In this document: in pieces, positions 33,798-41,772 of the stretch
Layout: each line of letters begins with the position of its first letter
Numbering within the stretch: position 1 is the stretch's first letter
DNA from: Salinibaculum rarum
Lineage (GTDB): Archaea > Halobacteriota > Halobacteria > Halobacteriales > Haloarculaceae
Length of the DNA: 64,000 nucleotides
Direction of reading: 5' to 3'
Assembly: GCF_030505615.1 (NCBI RefSeq)
Contig: NZ_CP129994.1
Location: 310,001 to 374,000 of the forward strand
The notes under the pieces: model-generated
Told to the model about the DNA's origin: nothing
What the model saw: the letters and a program-made list of their open reading frames with translations, nothing else
Database searches by the model: none
Program-made: the position numbers and the translations under genes

Positions 33798-34379
33798 TCA
33801 TTTCCCGAGTTCACTGAGTTGCAACTGGTTGGAATCACCAGGCGTCCCAGATTGTTCACTTGCTGGTGCTTTACTTGGCGCTGCATTTCCAGTTGCTTCA
33901 TATCGAAACGCGCCATTCACCACACCCATTAACAAATCCTCTTCACGCAATTGATCTTCTGTTTCTTTCTCATCTAACACCGTTTCACTACGATTTGACG
34001 GCAGATACGCCTTCACACAGTGACGGTCGTATTGTTGCGGGTTTTTCTGTCTGTGAGACTGCGTACCAGATGGATGACCGGATTTCAGGATTGGCATGCA
34101 GGTCACGGCAACTGCATCAAGAAATGCAGTGAGATCCACAGTTTCATCTGCCTCGCCGAAGATTTCACGGAATGATTTTCCATCGGGTAATGTGTCGTCT
34201 TTCACAACACCCAACCGCAGTGGAGCGTCCGTCACGAGAAGTGGACACGCTCCCGAGAATTCTAAGAAATCAACACTCCACCCATGCGGCAAATTTCCTT
34301 CTAGATATTGGTACAGCGATTGTCTCGTTGTCGGGTTCGGCAAACTAGGATATGGTGCAAGACGATGATCTTCCGGCAT
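33798..34379 (-). CDS. Hypothetical protein with weak PIP-box-like C-terminus
   Basis: A 193-residue protein of unknown function. A compact N-terminal domain (SLYQYLEGNLPHGWSVDFLE and ACPLLVTDAPLRLGVVKDD) leads to a disordered C-terminal third that ends NQLQLSELGK. QLQLSEL fits the relaxed pattern QxxLxxL. It is the last gene of a three-gene operon (gaps of 2 and 6 nt) led by a C5-cytosine methyltransferase, so a role in DNA modification or replication is possible. Confidence 0.7.
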   Translation of the reverse strand: MPEDHRLAPYPSLPNPTTRQSLYQYLEGNLPHGWSVDFLEFSGACPLLVTDAPLRLGVVKDDTLPDGKSFREIFGEADETVDLTAFLDAVAVTCMPILKSGHPSGTQSHRQKNPQQYDRHCVKAYLPSNRSETVLDEKETEDQLREEDLLMGVVNGAFRYEATGNAAPSKAPASEQSGTPGDSNQLQLSELGK

Positions 34380-34381
34380 GG

Positions 34382-34948
34382 TTAATCGAGGATTTCTTGA
34401 AAAACGTTTGTTGACCCAATGTATGCAAGCGTATCACCAGTCGCGCTAGAATTCACTAAGTCAGCTAGAACTGTAGCGGTTTTGCTTGGTTCTGGCGCAT
34501 CATGCACAGCACCGATAACAGTTCCGGGATCGCTAATGCGTTCTGGCGAGATGGACACTTCAGCAAGAGTATCATATTCCGGAGCCTTAGCACCACCACG
34601 CGATTTGTCTTTCATACGATCTACAATCAGTGACTGTGACGCCGGAATATACGTTGTTCGCACAATGACATCGTAGTTTTTCTCAGCTGAGAGGGTTTCC
34701 TTCATTACGAGTCCATCCCATGTCACAGGGTCATATGGTTCCTCTTGAGGATCAACGATTGCTCCATCAGGGTAATGTATTCGTCCAGCATCGTCAGTGT
34801 TCCCTGTTTTTCGATACTTCAAACTCTTCGTAGCAACGTCAGCGTCGTACACAGGGTGTATGGTTCGAGCTCCACGAAGCGTCAACCCAGCGTGACCGAA
34901 GAAGTCGTCGTTTGGCGGTGTTGAATTAAGTGTGCTTGCAGCTGGCAT
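34382..34948 (-). CDS. Hypothetical protein (188 aa)
   Basis: A soluble alpha/beta protein without recognised motifs. Notable segments are VMKETLSAEKNYDVIVRTTY and VADLVNSSATGDTL-like turns near the end. It sits between a methyltransferase gene (6 nt away) and a PIP-motif protein gene (2 nt away) and is probably co-translated with them. Confidence 0.72.
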   Translation of the reverse strand: MPAASTLNSTPPNDDFFGHAGLTLRGARTIHPVYDADVATKSLKYRKTGNTDDAGRIHYPDGAIVDPQEEPYDPVTWDGLVMKETLSAEKNYDVIVRTTYIPASQSLIVDRMKDKSRGGAKAPEYDTLAEVSISPERISDPGTVIGAVHDAPEPSKTATVLADLVNSSATGDTLAYIGSTNVFQEILD

Positions 34949-34954
34949 TGTGAA

Positions 34955-35644
34955 TCACGCGAAATTAGTGAGGTGTTGTTGGCTCCCGTTGTCACTGGCA
35001 GGTTCGACTCCGTCCACAGATGGACAGTGGTGAAGTAGGTGTTGGACGTATCCTTTCGGTATGGCGCTTCTCACAGCGGTCTTCCCCCATTCACTAGGAA
35101 CGCCTTTTGCTTCAGCGACGTTTGTGTATGAGTCTCCAATCCCTTTCTCCATGTTTAACACGCTTTCACCGTCGCCAATAGCGTCTGGACACGGGAAGCT
35201 CGTCTCAAAATGCCTCTCAAGGTCGAAATCGTATCCAACGCCGAAGCCATTAATTCGCGTTGGCTCGTGGAGGTCACCACAACTGCTCACGTTCTCGATG
35301 ATGTAGTGGTCCGGTTCTAGGTAGTGGATTACGCCACGAACGTTTAGGTCGTAGAACGTGTCATGCACTTGTTTCGGGTTATCATGATGGACATATGATA
35401 AGTTCGAGTAGGCTTGGCACGGCGGTGACAACCACATCAAGTCGATTTCGTCGTTGAAGAACACCTCAACAAGTGACGTGATGTCACTGGCATCCATCTG
35501 GAAGAAATGCCCTGGGTATTCACTGCTGTAATCTTCGACATCGACTCCAACATGGTTCATCCCGAGCTCATGAAGAGCATGCCCAACACCACCGGGTCCG
35601 CTATACAAGTCAAGAACCGTTGTACCTGGATATGATTGTTTCAT
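34955..35644 (-). CDS. Short C5-cytosine DNA methyltransferase with PIP-box-like C-terminus
   Basis: A 229-residue enzyme with motif I VLDLYSGPGGVGHAL (about residues 10-24), motif IV LSPPCQAYS (about 75-83, catalytic Cys) and motif VI IIENVSS (about 115-121). It is much shorter than typical Dcm proteins and lacks an obvious target recognition domain and the late motifs IX-X, as in some phage enzymes. The extreme C-terminus SQQHLTNFA contains QQHLTNF, a good match to the clamp-binding pattern. It is the first gene of its operon. Confidence 0.8.
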   Translation of the reverse strand: MKQSYPGTTVLDLYSGPGGVGHALHELGMNHVGVDVEDYSSEYPGHFFQMDASDITSLVEVFFNDEIDLMWLSPPCQAYSNLSYVHHDNPKQVHDTFYDLNVRGVIHYLEPDHYIIENVSSCGDLHEPTRINGFGVGYDFDLERHFETSFPCPDAIGDGESVLNMEKGIGDSYTNVAEAKGVPSEWGKTAVRSAIPKGYVQHLLHHCPSVDGVEPASDNGSQQHLTNFA

Positions 35645-35682
35645 AGTGAAGGTGGAATGCTGTAGAGGGCGCTACGTGTGGG

Positions 35683-35717
35683 CGGCGCGCACTCACGTCG
35701 CAGCAATGGGCGCGCCG
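35683..35717 (-). repeat. GC-rich inter-operon stem-loop (family HP)
   Basis: An 8-bp perfect stem, extendable by a G-T pair, with a 19-nt loop that has GTGAGT at its gene-strand 3' end. It is 38 nt upstream of the methyltransferase start. Confidence 0.65.
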
Positions 35718-35795
35718 TACCACTCTCTGAGGTGAGAGTGTCACCCTCACTGCTTTTCGGGAACAGCTGAATCTATGGGGTTTCAGAAAGGAACT

Positions 35796-36161
35796 CTAGT
35801 ACGGTGTCCATGTGACTGTTACACCGTCATCTGCGGGTTCGATGTCGTCGATGCGACCGATATGGTTTGCGTCTGCGCCGTCGAATGACTCGAGGCGAGC
35901 GGCTGGCCGAGGCCGATGGTCGTCATGTAGTGAGACACGGAGATATTCAAGCGAGGTACTCCAGTCAGTTGGATCAATGCTGTCTGGGTCATCAAAATTC
36001 ACAAGAACACCATCGTCAGTCTCATCCACGCCCCAGACTTGAAGAGCATCGATGTCGTGATCAGCGGCGTCCGTTTTGAAATGGACTGTGTCTCCCGCAG
36101 ATAATTCATTAAGCGCATTCATCAACTCGCGTGCTTCTGGTCGAGTGAGTGTTTCAGGCAT
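35796..36161 (-). CDS. Hypothetical acidic protein (121 aa)
   Basis: A small acidic protein. The helical start (RPEARELMNALNELSAGD) is followed by beta strands such as VHFKTDAADHDIDALQVWGV and a C-terminal VTVTWTPY. It may be a small SH3-like or PUA-like barrel, but nothing can be named. It is 2 nt downstream of the next gene. Confidence 0.7.
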   Translation of the reverse strand: MPETLTRPEARELMNALNELSAGDTVHFKTDAADHDIDALQVWGVDETDDGVLVNFDDPDSIDPTDWSTSLEYLRVSLHDDHRPRPAARLESFDGADANHIGRIDDIEPADDGVTVTWTPY

Positions 36162-36163
36162 TG

Positions 36164-36454
36164 TTAGTAGGTGTTTGCAGGTGCAGGGTGGTTGGTGATG
36201 TAGTCCGTTGCGAAATTAGTTGCAGCATCAAGATCATCGAAAAACTCGACGTTGTCTTCATCGTCTTTGCTGTACGGGTGTTGAACGCCGATTTGTTTGT
36301 CTGTAACCTCTTCCATTCCGGTTCCAGTGACTCGGTACACGATAACTTCAGCGCTAGTCTCCGCATTTCGCCACCCAACTTCGACATTCTGGTATTCTTG
36401 TCCCGATACATCTTCGTCATCGAGTTTGGTCCACGGAGATGGTGTGTCGGTCAT
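36164..36454 (-). CDS. Hypothetical acidic protein (96 aa)
   Basis: A small acidic beta-rich protein (VEVGWRNAETSAEVIVYRV, then FFDDLDAATNFATDYITNH). The start at 36454 is chosen because the upstream frame crosses a stem-loop. It is the first gene of a two-gene unit. The function is unknown. Confidence 0.7.
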   Translation of the reverse strand: MTDTPSPWTKLDDEDVSGQEYQNVEVGWRNAETSAEVIVYRVTGTGMEEVTDKQIGVQHPYSKDDEDNVEFFDDLDAATNFATDYITNHPAPANTY

Positions 36455-36534
36455 GATGTGATCAATTGAACTGGTATAGTTGCTTCTGATAGATATAGAT
36501 TTGGAGATTAGTAGAAATCTGTACGGCGTAGGTG

Positions 36535-36576
36535 GGTGCGCCGCGTCTTCACGAGTGGCTTTGGACGCGGCGCACC
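36535..36576 (-). repeat. GC-rich inter-operon stem-loop (family HP)
   Basis: A perfect 13-bp stem with a 16-nt loop ending GTGAA on the gene strand. It is 80 nt upstream of the start at 36454. Confidence 0.82.
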
Positions 36577-36602
36577 AGGCGGAATTAGCTGTGTAAATCG
36601 TT

Positions 36603-37847
36603 CTACGGCGGGTTTGGGACACGACCACCATTTGGTGGCGTGTACCCTCTGAGGTCGTATGGCACCTCTCTATTTGAGAGCGCGCTCAGATTCCGTTTTA
36701 CGCCAGCTGCAACGCATCGTTGGAGGCGCGGCGGCACTGCATTCCCAGCGACACGGAACTGCGCTGTTTTCGGCCCGTGAAATTCGAAGGAATCTGGGAA
36801 CCCTTGCAGACGTGCAACTTCACGCACCGTTAACCGACGTGCCGATTCAGCATCACCAGCATAATGAATTGGCGGCGTCCCATTTGAGACTGACATCGTT
36901 GGCGCTGGGACATCCGGAGCTAACCGTCGCGCAGTCACAGAATCTTTTGTTTCCCCCTGAGAGAATTCGGCAAAGTATTCACGCGTCTCCGCAGTATGCG
37001 CCGCCGGCTCGTGATTTGGAATTGTACCTACGAGACGTGTTTCTGCACACTCCTCAATTGTTTTGTCGTTTCTCGGGTGTGGCAAATCATCGATCGCATC
37101 ATGCGTCGTAACGTACGATGAGAGTTCGGTTGCAGATGACGCCAGTGTCTGTTGTTTTCCAGCAGCGTGCGTCTGCTGTGGGAACCAGTATTTCGCTGTT
37201 GTGTTGGCACCACTTGGCACCGCCATCGCTATAAGCCGTTCACGATGTTGCGGCACACCGTATTTCGCGGCATCCAGAACCTCCCATTCCAAGCAATACC
37301 CATTCGCCCAAAATGCATCTTCTAAGTACTCCATCACCGCCCCATCAGCGTTGTGCGCCATCCCAGGTACGTTCTCCATCGTGACGACAGCTGGCTTGAT
37401 ACGATTCACCCAGTCGATGAACGTCTCTATGAGTGTGTTCTCATCACGAAGGACATCGGTTGCACCACGCGCATCAGAGAATCCCGTACATGGCGGACTC
37501 CCATGCACCCAGAGAATATCGTTCAACGTATACTCTGGAACCATGTGTTCACGAAGAACGTGCAATGAGATATCCGTGAGATCATGCTGTACAACGGGAT
37601 GGTTGAAATTCCGCCGGTAGGTCTCAACAGCCTGTTCGTTATGGTCAACGCCAAGAGCGATTTCAACGTCAGGAGTGAAGAGCATCCCGAGGCTTGCGCC
37701 GCCACCCCCGCAAAACAAGTCAAGAGCAGGGATTGGGCCATTCCCACGAACGTAATGACTCCCAGTCCCAGGTGCAACACCTTGATCTGGTTGTTCTATG
37801 CTCGTGACATCCGTGTCGCTGTACCGTGGCGGCATCTGTTTAGTCAT
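36603..37847 (-). CDS. C5-cytosine DNA methyltransferase (Dcm type)
   Basis: A 414-residue enzyme with the full motif set: I ALDLFCGGGGASLGM, IV HGSPPCTGFSDARG (catalytic Cys), VI TMENVPGMAHN, VIII YGVPQHRERLIAMAV, and IX-X in RRLTVREVARLQGFPDSFEF and RVAGNAVPPRL. The region between VIII and IX is the target recognition domain. It methylates cytosine at C5 in a sequence that cannot be read from the protein. A paralogue lies at 38266-39561. No cognate nuclease gene is adjacent, so it is an orphan. Confidence 0.92.
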   Translation of the reverse strand: MTKQMPPRYSDTDVTSIEQPDQGVAPGTGSHYVRGNGPIPALDLFCGGGGASLGMLFTPDVEIALGVDHNEQAVETYRRNFNHPVVQHDLTDISLHVLREHMVPEYTLNDILWVHGSPPCTGFSDARGATDVLRDENTLIETFIDWVNRIKPAVVTMENVPGMAHNADGAVMEYLEDAFWANGYCLEWEVLDAAKYGVPQHRERLIAMAVPSGANTTAKYWFPQQTHAAGKQQTLASSATELSSYVTTHDAIDDLPHPRNDKTIEECAETRLVGTIPNHEPAAHTAETREYFAEFSQGETKDSVTARRLAPDVPAPTMSVSNGTPPIHYAGDAESARRLTVREVARLQGFPDSFEFHGPKTAQFRVAGNAVPPRLQRCVAAGVKRNLSALSNREVPYDLRGYTPPNGGRVPNPP

Positions 37848-37894
37848 GAGTAGTCATTTGGAAAGTAAGTAAGTCTCGACTCGGGTGATCAGCC

Positions 37895-37938
37895 GGCGAT
37901 GCGCGGTCACACTATCACTTTTGTGCCGCGCATTCGCC
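37895..37938 (-). repeat. GC-rich inter-operon stem-loop (family HP)
   Basis: Twelve base pairs with one bulged T and a 19-nt loop ending GTGA on the gene strand. It is 47 nt upstream of the methyltransferase start at 37847. Confidence 0.75.
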
Positions 37939-37953
37939 ACGTAACTCAGTGAT

Positions 37954-38205
37954 TCACGCCGTGAGCCGAGATTTGAGTTCAGCGCGTTGTTCAGCACTCA
38001 CGTCGACGTTCGGGAACGTGATTTCGAACTCCACATCAGTTTCATTCACAACGTGTATCGTCATCTCCACAGTCGTGTTGGCGCCCAGATTAAGGACCTC
38101 GGCGACGTCTTCAGAAAGTTCGAGCTCAGCACCATCATTGGCGGCCGCTGCGAGTTCGACAGTTTGTTCATCAAGTACTGTTGCAGTGTTGGATTCGTTA
38201 CTCAT
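37954..38205 (-). CDS. Hypothetical acidic protein (83 aa)
   Basis: A small acidic protein, helical at both ends with a beta middle (VEMTIHVVNETDVEFEITFP). It lies between two C5-methyltransferase genes. No family is recognised. Confidence 0.68.
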   Translation of the reverse strand: MSNESNTATVLDEQTVELAAAANDGAELELSEDVAEVLNLGANTTVEMTIHVVNETDVEFEITFPNVDVSAEQRAELKSRLTA

Positions 38206-38265
38206 TCGTGTCTCACTCTTGAGTTTTCACGGGACGATTGTAAGCCTCAGCCTTCCGTACTGGCG

Positions 38266-39561
38266 TTAACAGAATTCTGACGAGATGTGTTCGCCGATGA
38301 TTTTCATCAGCTGTGGTGGGACAGCGTTTCCGATTTGCTCTGCTTGTGTTGTGATTTCACCGCGTGTCCCGCCACCACCTTTTTTCGGGCCGGTGAACCG
38401 GAACCAATCAGGGAACGTTTGGAGTCGCGCCAGTTCCCGGTTCGTCAAACACCGATTCATTGTTGGATGAACGTAATCTGACGGCACCCCAGTGATAGTT
38501 GGCGCCGGCGCATTCGGATCCAACCGGCGCTGACTCGCCTTCTTCGTCCCAGCATTATCCAACTCCGTCACGTTCTGTCCCGGTGATAACCGCTTAAATC
38601 GCGCTTCGACCGCCTCCGTATGCGACGGCGGGCTGTGATTCCGCTCTTTCGCGCGGTCAGTCTGCACCGGAAGCACATCTCCAACCGTTCGATACGCCGA
38701 TAACGTCTCCCCGAACAACGTCTCCTGCGCAGTCGGCGCATGCGTCGGGTCAGGCAACGACGGCGACCCAGCAGCATCAGCGCGAACAGCGACCACGATG
38801 AGCCGTTCTCGCGTTTGCGGCACCCCGTAATCCGCAGCATTCACCTCTGTGATCGCAACATCGTACCCGATGTCGTCGAACTCTTGGCGGAGACGCGCCG
38901 TGTGCCCGCCGTCCTTGAAGCCTGGCACCTGCTCCATCGTCACGATGCGCGGCTCAAGATCAGCAACCCACTCGATCGTCTTCCACGTCAGCTCATTCCG
39001 CTCATCATCAGCTTTCTGAAGCCCGGCCCGCGAGAACCCCTTACACGGCGGCGACGCGTGCACCCACGTTGGCTGCGGCACCCGAAGTGACTGACTCGTA
39101 TCAGCCAAGTCCACGCGCCGACACTCGTCAAGATTCACCGTGTGGGCAAGCCGCGCATTCGCGTCGTGCTCTACGCCGACTACAGCGAACCCAGCGTCAA
39201 GCATCCCCAACGCAGCGCCGCCCGCACCGCTGAAGAGATCCACAGCGATCGGCCGCTCCTGTCGTTCCTTCAGTTGGTTACTCGGTTCTGCGAGTGTGTA
39301 CTCCAGCGCCGTCTGGTACGCGGCTTCTTTCGGCGGCGCAGTATCAGGGAGTTTCGGTCGTCGCGGATCAGAAACAATCGGATTCCCAGTTGTTCTCACC
39401 TCTAACCGTTTGACACGCATCGCATACCGGAACTTGTCTTCGAACGTTGCTGATTCCCACTTCCACCGGTCAGCCCAATTCAGACTGTCCGCAATCTGTT
39501 CAAACAACGCCGTGACAGCGTCCGTGCCGCTGTAGACAGTGATACAATCCCAACACGCCAT
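38266..39561 (-). CDS. C5-cytosine DNA methyltransferase, N-terminus possibly frameshifted
   Basis: A 431-residue enzyme with motifs I AVDLFSGAGGAALGM, IV HASPPCKGFSRAG (catalytic Cys), VI TMEQVPGF, VIII YGVPQTRERLIVVAV, and IX-X LTNRELARLQTFPDWFRF and QIGNAVPPQL. Motif VI reads EQV instead of the usual ENV. The first residues MACWDC look like the second half of a zinc finger. The matching first half (CSECGG) is in another frame at 39562-39686, beginning with an ATG coupled to the upstream Dam gene. The true protein may therefore start at 39686 with a frameshift, or this copy is disrupted at its N-terminus. The catalytic domain is intact. Confidence 0.88.
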   Translation of the reverse strand: MACWDCITVYSGTDAVTALFEQIADSLNWADRWKWESATFEDKFRYAMRVKRLEVRTTGNPIVSDPRRPKLPDTAPPKEAAYQTALEYTLAEPSNQLKERQERPIAVDLFSGAGGAALGMLDAGFAVVGVEHDANARLAHTVNLDECRRVDLADTSQSLRVPQPTWVHASPPCKGFSRAGLQKADDERNELTWKTIEWVADLEPRIVTMEQVPGFKDGGHTARLRQEFDDIGYDVAITEVNAADYGVPQTRERLIVVAVRADAAGSPSLPDPTHAPTAQETLFGETLSAYRTVGDVLPVQTDRAKERNHSPPSHTEAVEARFKRLSPGQNVTELDNAGTKKASQRRLDPNAPAPTITGVPSDYVHPTMNRCLTNRELARLQTFPDWFRFTGPKKGGGGTRGEITTQAEQIGNAVPPQLMKIIGEHISSEFC

Positions 39562-39686
39562 GCAATCCGAACGAACCTCATCGAGAAGTGCCGGTGTTGG
39601 ACTTGAGCAATGTACGGGTCAACGCGTCCGCCGCACTCCGAACACTGCACGCTGTCGCTCGCCGTGTCAGCAGCGACAGCACTCAT
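39562..39686 (-). other. Out-of-frame N-terminal zinc-finger segment of the C5-methyltransferase
   Basis: The ATG at 39686 overlaps the Dam stop as ATGA and starts MSAVAADTASDSVQCSECGG. A second frame over the same stretch reads SSPTPALLDEVRSDCMACWDC and continues into the methyltransferase. Joining the two gives CSEC...CMAC(WDC), a plausible zinc finger. The break lies around 39600-39625. Confidence 0.5.
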
Positions 39687-40852
39687 GCAAGATCACCGAG
39701 CGTGGTTTGCTCAGCATCAGTGAACGTCTCGTTCGTTTTTGGATCGAAATTCAACAGTAGGCGCTCAGTGACATCGCGTTGTTGACTCCCCATCCGACGC
39801 GCTGTATCCTTTTCGACGACGTAGAACTCGTCTAAGTCGAACACCGCAGGGATGTCCTCGTAGGAAATCAGGCATTTCCCGTCAATGTTACTGATAGCAC
39901 GCGCAAATCGTTCTTGATTGAACGCAATCCCGTAGGTATCTTCCTGATCCACGTATGGCGGATCACAATAGAATATCGAGTTTTCCGTGTCGTAATTATC
40001 GAGAATATCGTGCCAGTCGCGGTTCTCGATTGTTACTTCTTGGAATCGTTCAGCGAATTGTTTCAGTTGTTGGCGCGCGTTGTGGAATGTCCGTGACGCT
40101 GGGTATTTTGCTCCGGTTTTTAACCCGGCCACCGAGTTTAGTTTCCCCATCATCTGCATCTGTCGTAGCACGTAGAATCGGCCTGCGTGCTCAATGTCAT
40201 CATTCGGGCGTTCTCCATCCATCCACGTGGTTGCCCAGTCCTCGTACAGCGACCGTGCGTAGGGCACTCGGTGTAGCCATTCGATGAGTGCATCAGGCTG
40301 GTCACGTAAAACTCGGAAAAACGTCGTCACGTCGCCGTTAGCATCGTTGATGACTTCACTGGGGCTTGGCTCTTTATTGACGAGGACAGCGGCACTCCCA
40401 GCGAAAGGCTCTACGTAACATCGATGGTCTGGTAAGTGGTCAAGAATCCAGTCAACATGGTCACCTTTCCCGCCGGGATACGGGAATACTGTTTGCGTGT
40501 TTCCCGGTGGGTCTTGTGATTTGGTTGTTGACGTGGCTGTGTCAGTGTTCACAGCAGTCATTCGCTCTAAAATCTCGAATTCAGCATCAACTGGAATATA
40601 GTAAATTTCGGGGCCAGCCCAGACAATCGTCCCGCCTTGGCATCGTTCTGCGATGAATTCCGGATTTCGGTGTTTGAGTGGTTCTGGCTGCGCATATTCG
40701 TCGCATAGACGGCTAATCGGGAGTGAATCTACGGAAACGATGTCACCAGAGTTCTTCAAGTACACGTCAGTTGGAGACTCAAACAAGAGGAGTTTGTCAC
40801 ACCCAGACACTGTTTCCATAGTCCCGACGTCGAGTTTTTGATTCGTAGCCAT
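39683..40852 (-). CDS. DNA adenine methyltransferase (D12/Dam class) with PIP-box-like C-terminus
   Basis: A 389-residue enzyme. An N-terminal extension of about 120 residues of unknown role precedes the D12 signature FPYPGGKGDHVDWILDHLP (motif X), YVEPFAGSAAVLV (motif I, about residues 147-159) and SIFYCDPPYVDQED (motif IV DPPY, about 292-305). This order identifies an alpha-class N6-adenine methyltransferase. The C-terminus DAEQTTLGDLA contains QTTLGDL, a relaxed clamp-binding motif. The gene lies 2 nt from the TGT-like gene upstream and overlaps the next frame downstream by 4 nt, so all are in one operon. Confidence 0.88.
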   Translation of the reverse strand: MATNQKLDVGTMETVSGCDKLLLFESPTDVYLKNSGDIVSVDSLPISRLCDEYAQPEPLKHRNPEFIAERCQGGTIVWAGPEIYYIPVDAEFEILERMTAVNTDTATSTTKSQDPPGNTQTVFPYPGGKGDHVDWILDHLPDHRCYVEPFAGSAAVLVNKEPSPSEVINDANGDVTTFFRVLRDQPDALIEWLHRVPYARSLYEDWATTWMDGERPNDDIEHAGRFYVLRQMQMMGKLNSVAGLKTGAKYPASRTFHNARQQLKQFAERFQEVTIENRDWHDILDNYDTENSIFYCDPPYVDQEDTYGIAFNQERFARAISNIDGKCLISYEDIPAVFDLDEFYVVEKDTARRMGSQQRDVTERLLLNFDPKTNETFTDAEQTTLGDLA

Positions 40853-40854
40853 TG

Positions 40855-41772
40855 TTAAAGAAGTTCGTTGACTTTGTTCTGAGAGGCTTCTTGATCTGTG
40901 CTATTTGGTGTTTCCCATGCTTCTGAGAGAGTGCTCTGGTTTGGATCAGGTTGTTCGTCTGGTTTTTCTTTGTTGAATTCGTTGGCGAAGGGAGTGAGTT
41001 GATAGTTGGCTTGGTATGCGAGATACTCCATTTGAATAGCAGTGAGAGTAGCTATCTCATCGCCAGAGGGATAATCAAATGAGTGTTGAATCCAGTCATT
41101 TCCAGCGACTTTCCCGTATTGACCAGGCGCAGTTTCGAAGGTCCCGGCATCAATTGAGTCGAGGAACGGGTCTTTTTCTCGGAGGGCATTGATTATTTTC
41201 TTGCTACATCCCATTCCGAGACCGTGAATCCATTTGTGATCACCGACGACGTCCCGGAATGTTTCTGCTGCTTTGATTTGTTTTTCTGCACCAGCGTCTT
41301 TGAGGCCTCCAATTGCAAAGTGAGAGAATTGAGCGTAGAAATCTTCGTATTTCAGGTAATGTTTGTCGTGTGGTGGTTGCATTGGGATGATGATTTTCGC
41401 GCGGCAGTCTGAGTTATCATAGAGGTCGAGGAATTCAATAATTGATTCGTGTGTGCGTTCAATGTCACCCCAGTAGTCTTTTGGAATCACCCACTGAACG
41501 TCGAGTTCAATTGCTTTCTCGATGACGTCTCTGTTTGTGAGTGAGGGGTCATTGATGCTTGAGTCAAGCATCAATTCTTGCGCACTATCCCGGATTCGTT
41601 CTGTTGCTTTATCAGCGGGGACAAGCCGGTATGGATAATCGTATCTGTCGTTTTGAGTTCCGCCAATCCAGATTTTGCAGATATTGTTGTGACGGAGGAT
41701 TTTCTGTAGAGCGTTTTTCTTCCGGGAAGCGGTGATAGTGTCGAGGAGATCGTCAAATGATTTGTTAGACAT
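40855..41772 (-). CDS. Second TGT/DpdA-like enzyme
   Basis: A 305-residue protein with a TGT-like barrel order: ELMLDSSINDP (about residues 67-77), VQWVIPKDYWGD, KIIIPMQPPHD (about 126-136), HFAIGGLKDAG (about 151-161) and then IHGLGMGCSKKI...LDSIDAGTF (about 184-212), where the last aspartate could be the nucleophile. It is distinct in sequence from the DpdA-like protein at 19913-20752. It overlaps its upstream partner by one base (TAATG) and is 2 nt from the Dam gene. A possible PIP-like QSTLSEAW occurs near the C-terminus. A role in placing a 7-deazaguanine base in DNA is inference from the fold and context. Confidence 0.65.
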   Translation of the reverse strand: MSNKSFDDLLDTITASRKKNALQKILRHNNICKIWIGGTQNDRYDYPYRLVPADKATERIRDSAQELMLDSSINDPSLTNRDVIEKAIELDVQWVIPKDYWGDIERTHESIIEFLDLYDNSDCRAKIIIPMQPPHDKHYLKYEDFYAQFSHFAIGGLKDAGAEKQIKAAETFRDVVGDHKWIHGLGMGCSKKIINALREKDPFLDSIDAGTFETAPGQYGKVAGNDWIQHSFDYPSGDEIATLTAIQMEYLAYQANYQLTPFANEFNKEKPDEQPDPNQSTLSEAWETPNSTDQEASQNKVNELL

